A stretch of 20,575 nucleotides of DNA from an uncultured Planctomycetales bacterium (lineage in GTDB: Bacteria > Planctomycetota > Planctomycetia > Pirellulales > Thermoguttaceae), in NCBI GenBank assembly GCA_937889015.1, contig CALARR010000205.1:1-20575 (forward strand), written 5' to 3'. Position numbers and translations under genes: made by a program. This document shows, piece after piece, positions 6,828-14,603 of this stretch (the first letter of the stretch is position 1; the number at the start of each line of letters is the position of its first letter). The notes beneath the pieces are model-generated. The model ran no database searches. It was given only the letters and a program-made list of their open reading frames with translations, and was not told the DNA's origin.

Positions 6828-8807
6828 ATGCTATCGCCTGTCGAAGTCCTCGGTACCGAAGGCTGCATCGCGCGGCGCCTGCCCAGCTACGAACAGCGGC
6901 CTGAACAACTGGCCATGGCCGAAGCGGTGGCCGAGGCCATCGAGCATCAGCAACACCTGATCGTCGAAGCGGGCACGGGCGTGGGCAAGAGTTTCGCCTA
7001 CCTGGTCCCGGCCATCCTGCACGTCGCCGCCCCGCGCGAGGAGGGAACGCCCCGTCGCCGAGTCGTCATCTCGACCCACACGATCAGCCTCCAGGAGCAA
7101 TTGCTGACCAAGGACATTCCCTTCCTGGCCAGCGTCATTCCCCTGGAGTTCACGGCCGTGCTGGTCAAGGGCCGAGGCAACTATGTCAGCCTGCGGCGCT
7201 TGGACAACGCCCTGGCGCGCGCCTCGAGTCTCTTCGCCCGAGCAGAGGAATTCGAGGACCTGCAGGCCATCCGCACCTGGGCCCAGCAAACCGGCGATGG
7301 CTCGCGCTCGGACCTCCATTTCCGGCCCGCCGGCCATGTCTGGGACGAAGTGGCCAGCGATCACGGCAACTGCCTGGGCCGCAAGTGCCCGCGCTACGCC
7401 GATTGCCACTACTACCGTGCTCGGCGGCGCGTGCACAACGCTCAGATCCTGGTCGTCAACCATGCCCTGTTCTTCACCGACCTGGCCCTCCGCCGCCGCG
7501 GCGCCAGCATCCTGCCCGACTACGACGTGGTCGTCTTCGACGAAGCCCACACGATGGAGGCCGTGGCCGGTGAGCAACTGGGCCTGAACGTCACCAGCGG
7601 CCAGGTCGACTACCTCCTGAACAAGCTCTACAACGACCGCACCAATCGCGGTCTGCTGGTGCACCAGCATCACCGCGAAGGGCAGAAACTGGTGGCGGAG
7701 TGCCGCCAGCGCGCGGCCGATTTCTTCGACCTGGTGGAACATTGGCTCGAGCAACGACCGCGCGGCAACGGCCGCGTGCGCGAGCCCAACATCGTGCCCA
7801 ACCCCCTGAGCGAAACGCTTGGCCGCCTGTCACGCGTCGTACGCAAAATCGTCGACCAGTGCGATTCCCCCGAAGAAGGCCAGGACTTCGTCGCCGCCGC
7901 CGACCGCCTGGAAAGCCTCGGACTGGAATTGGCCGCCTGGCTCCAGCAGTCCGACGCCGGCGCCGTCTACTGGACCGAGTTGACGCGCGGCCGCTGGGGA
8001 CGCCGCGTCACCTTGGCCGCCTCGCCGCTGGATGTCGGACCCGTGCTCCGCGAAACGCTCTTCAACCGCGTCTCCACCACCGTCCTCACCAGCGCCACCC
8101 TGGCCGTCGGCGCCGAGCACTCCTTCGATTTCTTCAAGTCGCGCATCGGCCTCACGCAGTCCGAAAACGTCTGTCTGGGCAGCCCCTTCAACTTCCGCGA
8201 GCAAGCCCAACTGATCCTCTTGGAGGGAATGCCCGACCCGAGCTCCGACGACCACGCCTATCAAACCCTGGCCGAGGCCATGATCCGCCGCTATGTCCAG
8301 CGCAGCCAGGGTCGCGCCTTTGTGCTCTTCACCAGCTACAGCATGATGAAAAAGACCGCCGCCGCCCTCATGCCCTGGCTGGCCGAAAACAACCTGGCCC
8401 TCTACAGCCAGGCCGACGGCATGCCGCGTAACCGCATGCTCGAACAGTTCAAGGCCCATCCGCGCAGCGTGCTCTTCGGTACCGACAGTTTCTGGCAGGG
8501 GGTCGATGTGCCCGGCGACGCCCTCCAGAACGTGATCATCACGCGCCTGCCCTTCAGCGTGCCCGATCGACCGCTGATCGAGGCGCGCCTCGAGGCGATC
8601 CGCGCCGCCGGCCGCAGCCCCTTCATGGAATATCAGCTCCCCGAGGCCGTCATCAAGCTCAAACAGGGCTTCGGCCGTCTGATCCGCACCAAGCTCGATC
8701 ACGGGATGGTCGTGATCCTCGATCCACGCATGCGCACCAAGCCCTACGGACGCCAGTTCCTGGCCTCGCTGCCCAAGTGCAAGGTCGTGATCGAAAAGGT
8801 CGAATAG
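6828..8807 (+). CDS. ATP-dependent DNA helicase, DinG/YoaA (XPD-like) family
   Basis: A superfamily 2 helicase of 659 residues, expected to unwind DNA 5' to 3' and act on forks, R-loops or damaged DNA as known for DinG/YoaA/XPD. Motifs: Walker A EAGTGVGKS (47-55), THTISLQEQL (motif Ia, from 83), DEAH box VVFDEAH (235-241), SAT in LTSATLAVG, GTDSFWQGVDVPGD (motif V) and QGFGRLIRT (motif VI). The iron-sulphur region keeps C182, C187 and C193 (CLGRKCPRYADC). The position where DinG-type proteins have the first cysteine, after GRGNY, reads V120-S121, so only three of the four ligands are visible. No N-terminal exonuclease domain is present. The ATG at 6828 lacks a clear Shine-Dalgarno site. The nearest promoter candidate is at 6695. 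Confidence 0.93.
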   Translation: MLSPVEVLGTEGCIARRLPSYEQRPEQLAMAEAVAEAIEHQQHLIVEAGTGVGKSFAYLVPAILHVAAPREEGTPRRRVVISTHTISLQEQLLTKDIPFLASVIPLEFTAVLVKGRGNYVSLRRLDNALARASSLFARAEEFEDLQAIRTWAQQTGDGSRSDLHFRPAGHVWDEVASDHGNCLGRKCPRYADCHYYRARRRVHNAQILVVNHALFFTDLALRRRGASILPDYDVVVFDEAHTMEAVAGEQLGLNVTSGQVDYLLNKLYNDRTNRGLLVHQHHREGQKLVAECRQRAADFFDLVEHWLEQRPRGNGRVREPNIVPNPLSETLGRLSRVVRKIVDQCDSPEEGQDFVAAADRLESLGLELAAWLQQSDAGAVYWTELTRGRWGRRVTLAASPLDVGPVLRETLFNRVSTTVLTSATLAVGAEHSFDFFKSRIGLTQSENVCLGSPFNFREQAQLILLEGMPDPSSDDHAYQTLAEAMIRRYVQRSQGRAFVLFTSYSMMKKTAAALMPWLAENNLALYSQADGMPRNRMLEQFKAHPRSVLFGTDSFWQGVDVPGDALQNVIITRLPFSVPDRPLIEARLEAIRAAGRSPFMEYQLPEAVIKLKQGFGRLIRTKLDHGMVVILDPRMRTKPYGRQFLASLPKCKVVIEKVE

Positions 8808-8814
8808 GATTCTG

Positions 8815-8826
8815 CCCCTTGTGGGG
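8815..8826 (+). terminator. Short GC hairpin after the DNA helicase gene
   Basis: CCCC (8815-8818), loop TTGT, GGGG (8823-8826), then GTCTCTC, starting 8 bases after the stop. It is a possible weak terminator; the stem is short. Confidence 0.25.
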
Positions 8827-8838
8827 GTCTCTCGACGG

Positions 8839-8867
8839 TTGACCTTGGCCACCCAGCGGCGTAGAGT
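8839..8867 (+). promoter_or_regulatory. hisF: Candidate sigma70-type promoter for hisF
   Basis: TTGACC (8839-8844), exactly 17 bases, TAGAGT (8862-8867). Transcription would start near 8874, giving a leader of about 145 bases that folds into two hairpins before the hisF ATG. Confidence 0.5.
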
Positions 8868-8877
8868 AAGAGCTTGT

Positions 8878-8992
8878 CCCAGAACCTGGACAGGCACGTC
8901 TTGTGCGGCCCCGGAAAACTGGAGTGCCGGACGGTTCTGGGCCAGCCTGGAGAGTCTCGCCCCAGGGCGTTCCCGCTCGTGGTCGCCTGGGG
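8878..8992 (+). promoter_or_regulatory. Structured hisF leader with two stem-loops
   Basis: Stem 1: CCCAGAACC (8878-8886) pairs perfectly with GGTTCTGGG (8933-8941). Inside it, GGCAC (8893-8897) pairs with GTGCC (8924-8928), leaving a 26-base apical part. Stem 2: CCCCAGGGCG (8960-8969) pairs with CGCCTGGGG (8984-8992) with one bulged G. The second stem ends 25 bases before the start codon. It could be an attenuator, riboswitch-like or protein-binding leader. It matches no riboswitch class I know, and no His-rich leader peptide was seen. Confidence 0.45.
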
Positions 8993-9017
8993 GTTCCTGC
9001 TAATCTGACGGTCACCA

Positions 9018-9785
9018 ATGCTAGCGAAACGGGTTATTCCCTGTCTGGACGTCGATCGCGGACGGGTCGTCAAAGGCACCAACTTCCTGCAACTTCGCGA
9101 TGCCGGTGATCCGGTCGAAGTCGCCTCGCGATACGAACAGGAAGGCGCCGACGAACTGGTCTTCCTCGACATCACCGCCAGTCACGAGGGACGCGATATC
9201 ATCTTGGATGTCGTGCAACGCACGGCCGAAGTGATCTTCATGCCCCTGACCGTCGGGGGTGGAATCCGCTCCCTGGATGACATTCGAGCCCTGCTCAACG
9301 CCGGCAGCGACAAAGTCTCCATCAATTCGGCCGCCTGCCGCAACCCGCAGTTCGTCAGCCAGGCCGCGCGCCGCTTCGGCAGTCAGTGCATCGTCGTGAA
9401 CATCGACCCCAAACGGGTCGTCAAGGATGGACGCGTGGTCTGGGAAGTGTTTATCAATGGCGGCCGAGTGCCCACGGGTCTGGAAGCGGTCGCCTGGGCT
9501 CGCGAAATCGAACGTCTCGGCGCCGGCGAGATCGTCTTGACCAGCATGGACGCCGACGGCACCAAAGACGGTTATGACCTGGAGATCACCAAGGCCGTGA
9601 CCGATGCCGTCACGATCCCCGTCGTGGCCAGCGGTGGCGCCGGCTGCCCCGAACACCTGGCCGACGCCATCCTTCTGGGCGGCGCCGAAGCGGCCCTGGC
9701 GGCCAGCATCTTCCACTACGGTCAATACACCATCCAGCAGACCAAGCTGGTGATGCAGCAGCGAGGCATTCCCGTGCGGCTATGA
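9018..9785 (+). CDS. hisF: Imidazole glycerol phosphate synthase, cyclase subunit HisF
   Basis: The cyclase half of IGP synthase. It uses ammonia delivered by HisH and converts PRFAR to imidazole glycerol phosphate and AICAR in histidine biosynthesis, linking it to purine synthesis. At 255 residues it has the usual length. The catalytic D11 (VIPCLDVD) and D130 (VVNIDPKRV) are in place, as are the phosphate-binding loops VGGGIRS (79-85) and VASGGAG towards the C-terminus. The whole half-barrel repeat pattern is intact. The start is ATG at 9018, without a clear Shine-Dalgarno site. No hisH, hisA or other his gene is beside it, so the his pathway is scattered in this genome. It has its own promoter candidate and structured leader. 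Confidence 0.97.
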   Translation: MLAKRVIPCLDVDRGRVVKGTNFLQLRDAGDPVEVASRYEQEGADELVFLDITASHEGRDIILDVVQRTAEVIFMPLTVGGGIRSLDDIRALLNAGSDKVSINSAACRNPQFVSQAARRFGSQCIVVNIDPKRVVKDGRVVWEVFINGGRVPTGLEAVAWAREIERLGAGEIVLTSMDADGTKDGYDLEITKAVTDAVTIPVVASGGAGCPEHLADAILLGGAEAALAASIFHYGQYTIQQTKLVMQQRGIPVRL

Positions 9786-9956
9786 GTTGTCGGTGATCAC
9801 ATGGTTGGCGGTCGGTATCCTGTACTCTCCCATCCCGATTGCGTTCCAGGTAAGTAATGCCGTGAGGCCGACCCTCAGCAGGCCGGTCTTCCAGGGCAAC
9901 GGGCCGAACAGCAACGACATTCTTTTTCTGACACCCAAGAATCCTTGATTCCTTCC

Positions 9957-11105
9957 ATGTCCCAGTCCTCCAACACCGACCTGGAACGCTTCTCCGCCCG
10001 CCACAAGGAATTGGAGATCGACAAGCTCTTCCGCGCGCTCGTCAAGTTGGAGGGCAGCGACCTGCACCTGAAGGTCAACTGCCCGCCCTACGTGCGCGTG
10101 GCGGGATCGCTGCGGCCGCTGACGCGCGGCCCCATCGATCTCGACGAAATGGTCCGGCTGTTGTCCCCCCTGTTCAACGAGCGGACGCGCGCCGTCTTCG
10201 ATGAAGAAGGCGCGGTCGATCTGGCCTACTCGCTGGAGATCGACGGCCTGATCTGGCGCTTCCGTGTCAACGTCCTGCAGCAAATGGGCCGGATCGGGAT
10301 GGTGGCCCGCCGCGTCAATAATCGCATCCCTTCCTTTGCCGAACTGCACTTGCCGGCGGTCTTGGAGGAATTCTGCAAGTTCAGCCAGGGAATGGTCCTG
10401 CTGGTGGGCGTCACCGGCTGCGGCAAGAGCACCACGCTGGCCGCGATGCTCGACTGGATCAACCACAATTTCCGGCGGCACATCCTCACCCTGGAAGACC
10501 CCATCGAGTTCACCTTCACCGAGGACAAGTGCCTCATCAACCAGCGCGAAATCGGCCAGGATTGCCGAGATTTCGTGCTCGGCATGAAACACGCCGTTCG
10601 CGAGGACCCGGACGTGATCCTGGTTGGCGAGTTGCGCGACCGGGAGACCTTTGAGACGGCGGTCCGTGCCGCCGAAACCGGCCACCTGGTCTTCGGCACG
10701 GTCCACGCCTCCAGCGCTCCCAGCAGCATCGGCCGCATCCTGGACTTCTTCCCGGAGAACTTGCATTCGGCCATTCGCAGCTCCCTGAGCTTCAACATGA
10801 AGGCCATCATCGCGCAGAAGCTGCTGCCTTCCATCAGCAAGGAGTTCGCGCGCGTCCCCGCCGTGGAAGTCATGACCTTCAACCCCACCGTGCGGAAACT
10901 GATCCTGGAGGCCGAGGACGACAAACTCCCCGACGCCATCCGCATCGCCAAGGGAGAAGGCATGCAGGACTTCACGTCGTCGCTCCAGGAATTGGTGGAA
11001 CGGCAAATGATCGACCGCGCCACGGCCTTCGAAGTCGCTCCCAACCCCGAGGCCCTGAAAATGGCCTTGCGCGGAATCCAAGTGCAACAACCGGGAATCC
11101 TCTGA
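9957..11105 (+). CDS. PilT/PilU-like secretion ATPase
   Basis: A hexameric AAA-like ATPase of the type II/IV secretion family, PilT branch, 382 residues. It is expected at the cytoplasmic face of the inner membrane, powering pilus retraction or a related machine. The N-terminal PAS-like domain includes LEGSDLHLKVNCPP (PilT-type, 31-44). Walker A is GVTGCGKSTT (151-160, K157) and the Asp box is LEDPIEF (179-185). Walker B is DVILVGELRD (219-228, E225) and the His box is GHLVFGTVH (242-250, H243 and H250). All catalytic motifs are intact. The ATG at 9957 is preferred; an in-frame TTG at 9945 would add four residues. The stop overlaps the next start by one base (TGATG), implying translational coupling to the GspE-like protein. 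No pilin or PilC/PilM gene is adjacent. Confidence 0.93.
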   Translation: MSQSSNTDLERFSARHKELEIDKLFRALVKLEGSDLHLKVNCPPYVRVAGSLRPLTRGPIDLDEMVRLLSPLFNERTRAVFDEEGAVDLAYSLEIDGLIWRFRVNVLQQMGRIGMVARRVNNRIPSFAELHLPAVLEEFCKFSQGMVLLVGVTGCGKSTTLAAMLDWINHNFRRHILTLEDPIEFTFTEDKCLINQREIGQDCRDFVLGMKHAVREDPDVILVGELRDRETFETAVRAAETGHLVFGTVHASSAPSSIGRILDFFPENLHSAIRSSLSFNMKAIIAQKLLPSISKEFARVPAVEVMTFNPTVRKLILEAEDDKLPDAIRIAKGEGMQDFTSSLQELVERQMIDRATAFEVAPNPEALKMALRGIQVQQPGIL

Positions 11106-12850
11106 TGCCTTGCCACCTCGCACGCTCCGCCGCCTTGGCCGCCGCTCTGGTCTTCCTGGCCGGACCGCTGCTGGCACAAGCGGCCGAGCCCTGGCCCGAT
11201 CTCCCTCCCGAATTCACGGCCCGTGGACCGGGCTTCTACTTGAGCTGGTTCAAAATCCTCGCCGGCTGGCTGGTGTTCGTGGCCTGGGTGTTCACCAGCG
11301 ACTGGGTGAACCGCGATTGCCACGCGCAGCATCACAATCATCAACGCTGGAACTCGTTGATCTTCGGAGTCTTTCTCGCCGCCTTCCTGCTCACATGGTT
11401 GCTGCCCTGGTTCTGGCTCAGCCTGCCCCTGTTGCTGGTGGCCTATGTCGCCCCCTTGGCCGCCTATATCGCACACCGCAATCAAGCCGCCCCGCCCCAC
11501 GAACAAGTCCTCACCCAGGATCACTTCTATTTCCTCTTCGCCTCCGTCTCGCGAAAGGCGGGCGTCAAGGTGGAATTGGAACGCCCCGCCCCCGTCGATC
11601 GCGGCTGCAACCTGACGCTCAAGGCCCGCGGTGGCCCCTCCCCTCGCGACGAAGATGTCCGCCTCCTGACCGCCCGCCAAACCCCGGGCTTCCTCGCCGC
11701 TCGGCAACTCGTCTGCCATGGACTGGAAAGCCGGGCCGCGGCCATCATGCTCGACTTCCGCGCGCAAGCCGTGGGACTCAAATACCAAATCGACGGCATC
11801 TGGATCGAGACGGAAGCCATCGCGCGCGAACAGGGTGATCCGGCCCTGGAAAGCCTCAAAACCCTCTGTGGCCTCGACCCCCAAGAACGCGCCAAACACC
11901 AACAAGGCGCCTTCCTCGCCGAATTGGCCGGCGCGACCTACAACGCCACCCTCATCAGCCAGGGCGTGGCCGGCGGAGAACGCGCCGTGATCCAACTCCA
12001 GGGACAACGCTTCTGCTCCACTTCGCTGGAAGAATTGGGCATGCGCCCCAAGATGCGCGAACAGTTGCTGCAGGCCCTCAACGCCAATCGCGGGTTGGTG
12101 CTCTTCTCAGCCCTGCCTGCCGGCGGCCTGCGCACCACGATGAACGCCGCCTTGTGCAGCTTGGATCGCCTGATGCGCGACTTCCTCGCTCTGGAGGAGG
12201 AGGCGGCGCCTTATCCCGAGGTGGAGAATGTCTCGGTCATCACCTACCGCGCCAAGCCAGGTCCGCGCGATGCCTTGACCTCGCTGCTGCTGAAGGACCC
12301 CGAAGTGGTGGTCGTGCGCGACCTGGTCGACACCGAGATGGTCCGGCAACTCTGCCTCAAGGCGGCCGACGACAAGCTGATTATCACCAGCATCCGCGCC
12401 AAAGACGCGGCCGAAGCTCTGGCGCGAGTCCTGGCGCTGAAGGTTCCCCCCACGGAACTTGCCCAAGCCGTCACCGCGGTGCTGCACCAGCGTCTGGTGC
12501 GAATGCTCTGTACCCAATGCCGCGAGGCCTATCGTCCCACGCCCGAGGTGCTCCAACAGTTGAATCTCCCCGCCGACCGCGTGCAGGCCTTCTATCGCCC
12601 CCCGCAGCAAATAACCGACAAACCTTGCCCCGCCTGCGGCGGCATCGGTTATCGCGGTCGCGTGGCCATTTACGAACTGCTGCTCGTCGATCCGCGCGTG
12701 CGCAGCGCTCTGCAGTCGGGCGCTAAGCTGGAACTGATCCGCAAGGCGGCGCGTCAGGCCGGAACCCTGAGCCTGCAGGAAGAAGGATTGGTGTTGGTCG
12801 CCAAAGGCATCACTTCGCTGCCCGAACTGGCGCGCGTCCTCGCCGAATAG
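11105..12850 (+). CDS. Membrane-anchored GspE-like pseudo-ATPase
   Basis: A 581-residue member of the type II/IV secretion ATPase family with two oddities. First, it starts with a signal-like segment (1-27) and two to three hydrophobic spans (about 51-65, 86-103, 104-122), unlike soluble GspE/PilB. Second, the motor motifs are degraded. The P-loop position reads SALPAGGLRTT (335-345) with no lysine, and the Asp-box region is replaced by EEEAAPYPEVENV. Walker B reads DPEVVVVRDLVD (398-409), and the His box reads DKLIITSIRAKDA (423-435) without either histidine. The C-terminal hallmarks remain: HQRLVRMLC, a four-Cys zinc site (C469/C472 and C508/C511) and the YRGRVAIYELL segment. It is probably a non-hydrolysing partner that anchors or regulates the PilT-like ring encoded just upstream (inference). 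Confidence 0.88.
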   Translation: MPCHLARSAALAAALVFLAGPLLAQAAEPWPDLPPEFTARGPGFYLSWFKILAGWLVFVAWVFTSDWVNRDCHAQHHNHQRWNSLIFGVFLAAFLLTWLLPWFWLSLPLLLVAYVAPLAAYIAHRNQAAPPHEQVLTQDHFYFLFASVSRKAGVKVELERPAPVDRGCNLTLKARGGPSPRDEDVRLLTARQTPGFLAARQLVCHGLESRAAAIMLDFRAQAVGLKYQIDGIWIETEAIAREQGDPALESLKTLCGLDPQERAKHQQGAFLAELAGATYNATLISQGVAGGERAVIQLQGQRFCSTSLEELGMRPKMREQLLQALNANRGLVLFSALPAGGLRTTMNAALCSLDRLMRDFLALEEEAAPYPEVENVSVITYRAKPGPRDALTSLLLKDPEVVVVRDLVDTEMVRQLCLKAADDKLIITSIRAKDAAEALARVLALKVPPTELAQAVTAVLHQRLVRMLCTQCREAYRPTPEVLQQLNLPADRVQAFYRPPQQITDKPCPACGGIGYRGRVAIYELLLVDPRVRSALQSGAKLELIRKAARQAGTLSLQEEGLVLVAKGITSLPELARVLAE

Positions 12851-12884
12851 AAACCCCTTTCCCCCTTTGTAGCCGAGCTGGACG

Positions 12885-13493
12885 ATGATCCTGACCCTTC
12901 TGCTTCTGGTGATCCTCGCGGTCTGTGTGGCTATGCTCCATCAAGAGGGGTTGTGGGGTAACACCATCCGGCTGATCAATGTGGTCACCGCCGGCCTGCT
13001 GGCCACCAACTGCTTTGAACCCTTGGCGAACACGTTGCAGGACTATCTCCCACGCCATGACCTGTATCTCGACTTCGTGGCCCTCTGGGGATTGTTCACG
13101 CTCTTTCTCGCCTTGATGCGCCTGGCGACCGAACTGGCTTCACGCACGGTGGTGCAGTTTCTCCCCTTGGTCGACCGCATCGGCGGCCCGCTGATGGCGG
13201 CCACGGTGGGCTGGGTCATGGTCTGTTTCACGCTCATGTCGCTCCACATGGCGCCCTTGTCGGGTCGGTTCCTCTACGGCAGCTTCCAGCCCGAAAAACC
13301 GATGTTCCTGGGCATGGCCCCCGACCGCCTGTGGTTGGGCTTCGTCCAGCGACTCTCGCTGGGCGCCTTCAGCCGTGGGGCCAGCCCCACGGATCCCGAA
13401 GAGCATGTGTTCGATCGCGACGGGTTGTTCCTGCCCAAATACGCCTCGCGTCGTGCGGCCCTCGACCCCAAGCCCAAGAACCCCGTGCCGTAG
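12885..13493 (+). CDS. CvpA-like membrane protein
   Basis: A 202-residue inner-membrane protein. Hydrophobic spans lie at about 1-18, 29-46, 62-82 and 103-121. The fourth contains VDRIGGPLMAATVGWVMV (96-113), the helix-break Gly pattern typical of CvpA-family proteins. The C-terminal 75 residues are hydrophilic and Pro/Arg-rich, probably cytoplasmic. CvpA relatives are linked to colicin V export, envelope stress and surface properties, but their molecular role is not settled. It begins 34 bases after the GspE-like gene on the same strand, so it is probably in the same operon. The ATG at 12885 lacks a strong ribosome binding site. The family assignment is by pattern and therefore moderate. Confidence 0.78.
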   Translation: MILTLLLLVILAVCVAMLHQEGLWGNTIRLINVVTAGLLATNCFEPLANTLQDYLPRHDLYLDFVALWGLFTLFLALMRLATELASRTVVQFLPLVDRIGGPLMAATVGWVMVCFTLMSLHMAPLSGRFLYGSFQPEKPMFLGMAPDRLWLGFVQRLSLGAFSRGASPTDPEEHVFDRDGLFLPKYASRRAALDPKPKNPVP

Positions 13494-13662
13494 ATTCGGC
13501 CTGCTGGGCAAGTGCCTCCAAAACCGCATCCGATCCGCGAAGATCGACCCGCACCCACAGACCTCCAGACAAAAGGTGCAGCGCGACCCCCGGCGACCGG
13601 CCGAGGCTTGATTGCGAAACCCCCCGTCACTTGCGGAAAACTACCCTCGTAGCGAGCGACTT

Positions 13663-14412
13663 GTGTCCCAGGCGCCACACGCCCTTCCACCTATCGAAGA
13701 GTTCCCCGAGTACCGGCCGCTGAGCGCGACCGCCGTTGTCGGACTGGTCCTGGCCGTCCTGGGACTAGCCGCTTTGGTGGTGCCGATGCTCTGGCCCCTG
13801 CCCTTGGCTGCCGCGCTGGTCAGCCTCTGGGCGTTGCGGCGGATCAACCGCCTGGGCTGCGAACAGTCCGGACGCGGCTTGGCCTGGGCTGGACTCCTGT
13901 TGGGAATCGCGCTCGTGGCTTCCGCCCCCTCTCAGGGGTCCTGGCATCGCTATCTGGTCCGGCACGCGGCGACCGAGGTGGGCCTCGCCTGGTTCGATCT
14001 GTTGGCCCACAACGAGACCTACGCCGCATGGCGGCTCAGCTTGGAACCGAGCAGCCGACCGCACGACACCGCCTTGCCGGTGGATCTCGCAAGCGACAAT
14101 CCCCGCTATGACGAAGAGTTGCAGGCCTTCCTCCAACAACCCATCGTCCGCCAATTGCTGGCCCTGGGCCCCCAGGCTCAGGTCGCTGCTGAAGAAGTGC
14201 GGCAACAAGCCAGCAGTCTCTCGCGCGACGCGGTGGAGATCGTCTATCGCGTGAGATTCCAGGAAGGCGGACAACCGCAGAGTCTCGCCGTGCATCTGCA
14301 CATCGATCGCGTCGCCTACCGCGCGCACGTCAAGAACCTCGGTCGGCAGGCCTTCGCCGGTTGGCGCGTGCGCCTCGTCCGTTCCGCGCCGAACTCCGCC
14401 CAATCGCGATAA
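13663..14412 (+). CDS. DUF4190-like membrane protein
   Basis: Predicted membrane protein of 249 residues. A short Pro-rich N-terminus (EEFPEYRPLSATAV) leads into two adjacent hydrophobic spans (about 23-41 and 44-58), then ALRRINRLGCEQSGRGLAWAG and a third span (72-88). This is the DUF4190 layout with its RGLA(W/I)AG signature. The remaining 160 residues form a soluble domain, alpha/beta in character, presumably outside the membrane, with no motif I recognise. The start is uncertain: GTG at 13663 is chosen because the conserved region begins soon after, but TTG at 13612 (GAGG upstream) would add 17 residues. It lies 169 bases after the CvpA-like gene on the same strand and may be the last gene of that operon. 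Confidence 0.75.
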   Translation: MSQAPHALPPIEEFPEYRPLSATAVVGLVLAVLGLAALVVPMLWPLPLAAALVSLWALRRINRLGCEQSGRGLAWAGLLLGIALVASAPSQGSWHRYLVRHAATEVGLAWFDLLAHNETYAAWRLSLEPSSRPHDTALPVDLASDNPRYDEELQAFLQQPIVRQLLALGPQAQVAAEEVRQQASSLSRDAVEIVYRVRFQEGGQPQSLAVHLHIDRVAYRAHVKNLGRQAFAGWRVRLVRSAPNSAQSR

Positions 14413-14545
14413 GCGGCCACCCTCCAAACCGTCGTCGATTGCCGACGCTACGACATCAACCGACGCGTTGGCAACTTCAAGGCCACCGTCAGCCACGAGT
14501 TGCGCGCCGCTCAAGAGCTCGTCTGCTCCACCGGCAGGTACCAGT

Positions 14546-14578
14546 GCCGAGGTGGGGCGATACGCGGCTCGCCTCGGC
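14546..14578. terminator. Stem-loop between convergent genes
   Basis: GCCGAGG (14546-14552) pairs perfectly with CCTCGGC (14572-14578) in the 191-base gap between the convergent DUF4190-like and spoVG genes. This is a natural place for a bidirectional terminator, although neither side has a T-run. Confidence 0.35.
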
Positions 14579-14603
14579 GCTTGCCTGCGCGCACACCCTG
14601 GCC

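Noticed and set aside
9780..11177. 465-codon minus-strand frame opposite the PilT-like gene
   Set aside because: It is a shadow of a well-supported gene, and its translation is rich in Gly, Ala, Val and His without family features.
10226..12007. 593-codon open frame on the minus strand across the PilT-like and GspE-like genes
   Set aside because: It lies opposite two genes with clear family motifs. Long antisense frames are expected at this GC content and C-ending codon bias, and its translation is low-complexity without motifs.
14413..14603. Protein-like plus-strand translation (RRYDINRRVGNFKATVSHELR) after the DUF4190-like gene
   Set aside because: It has no start codon with a ribosome binding site and the stretch is short. 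It could be a decayed remnant, but nothing supports a gene.
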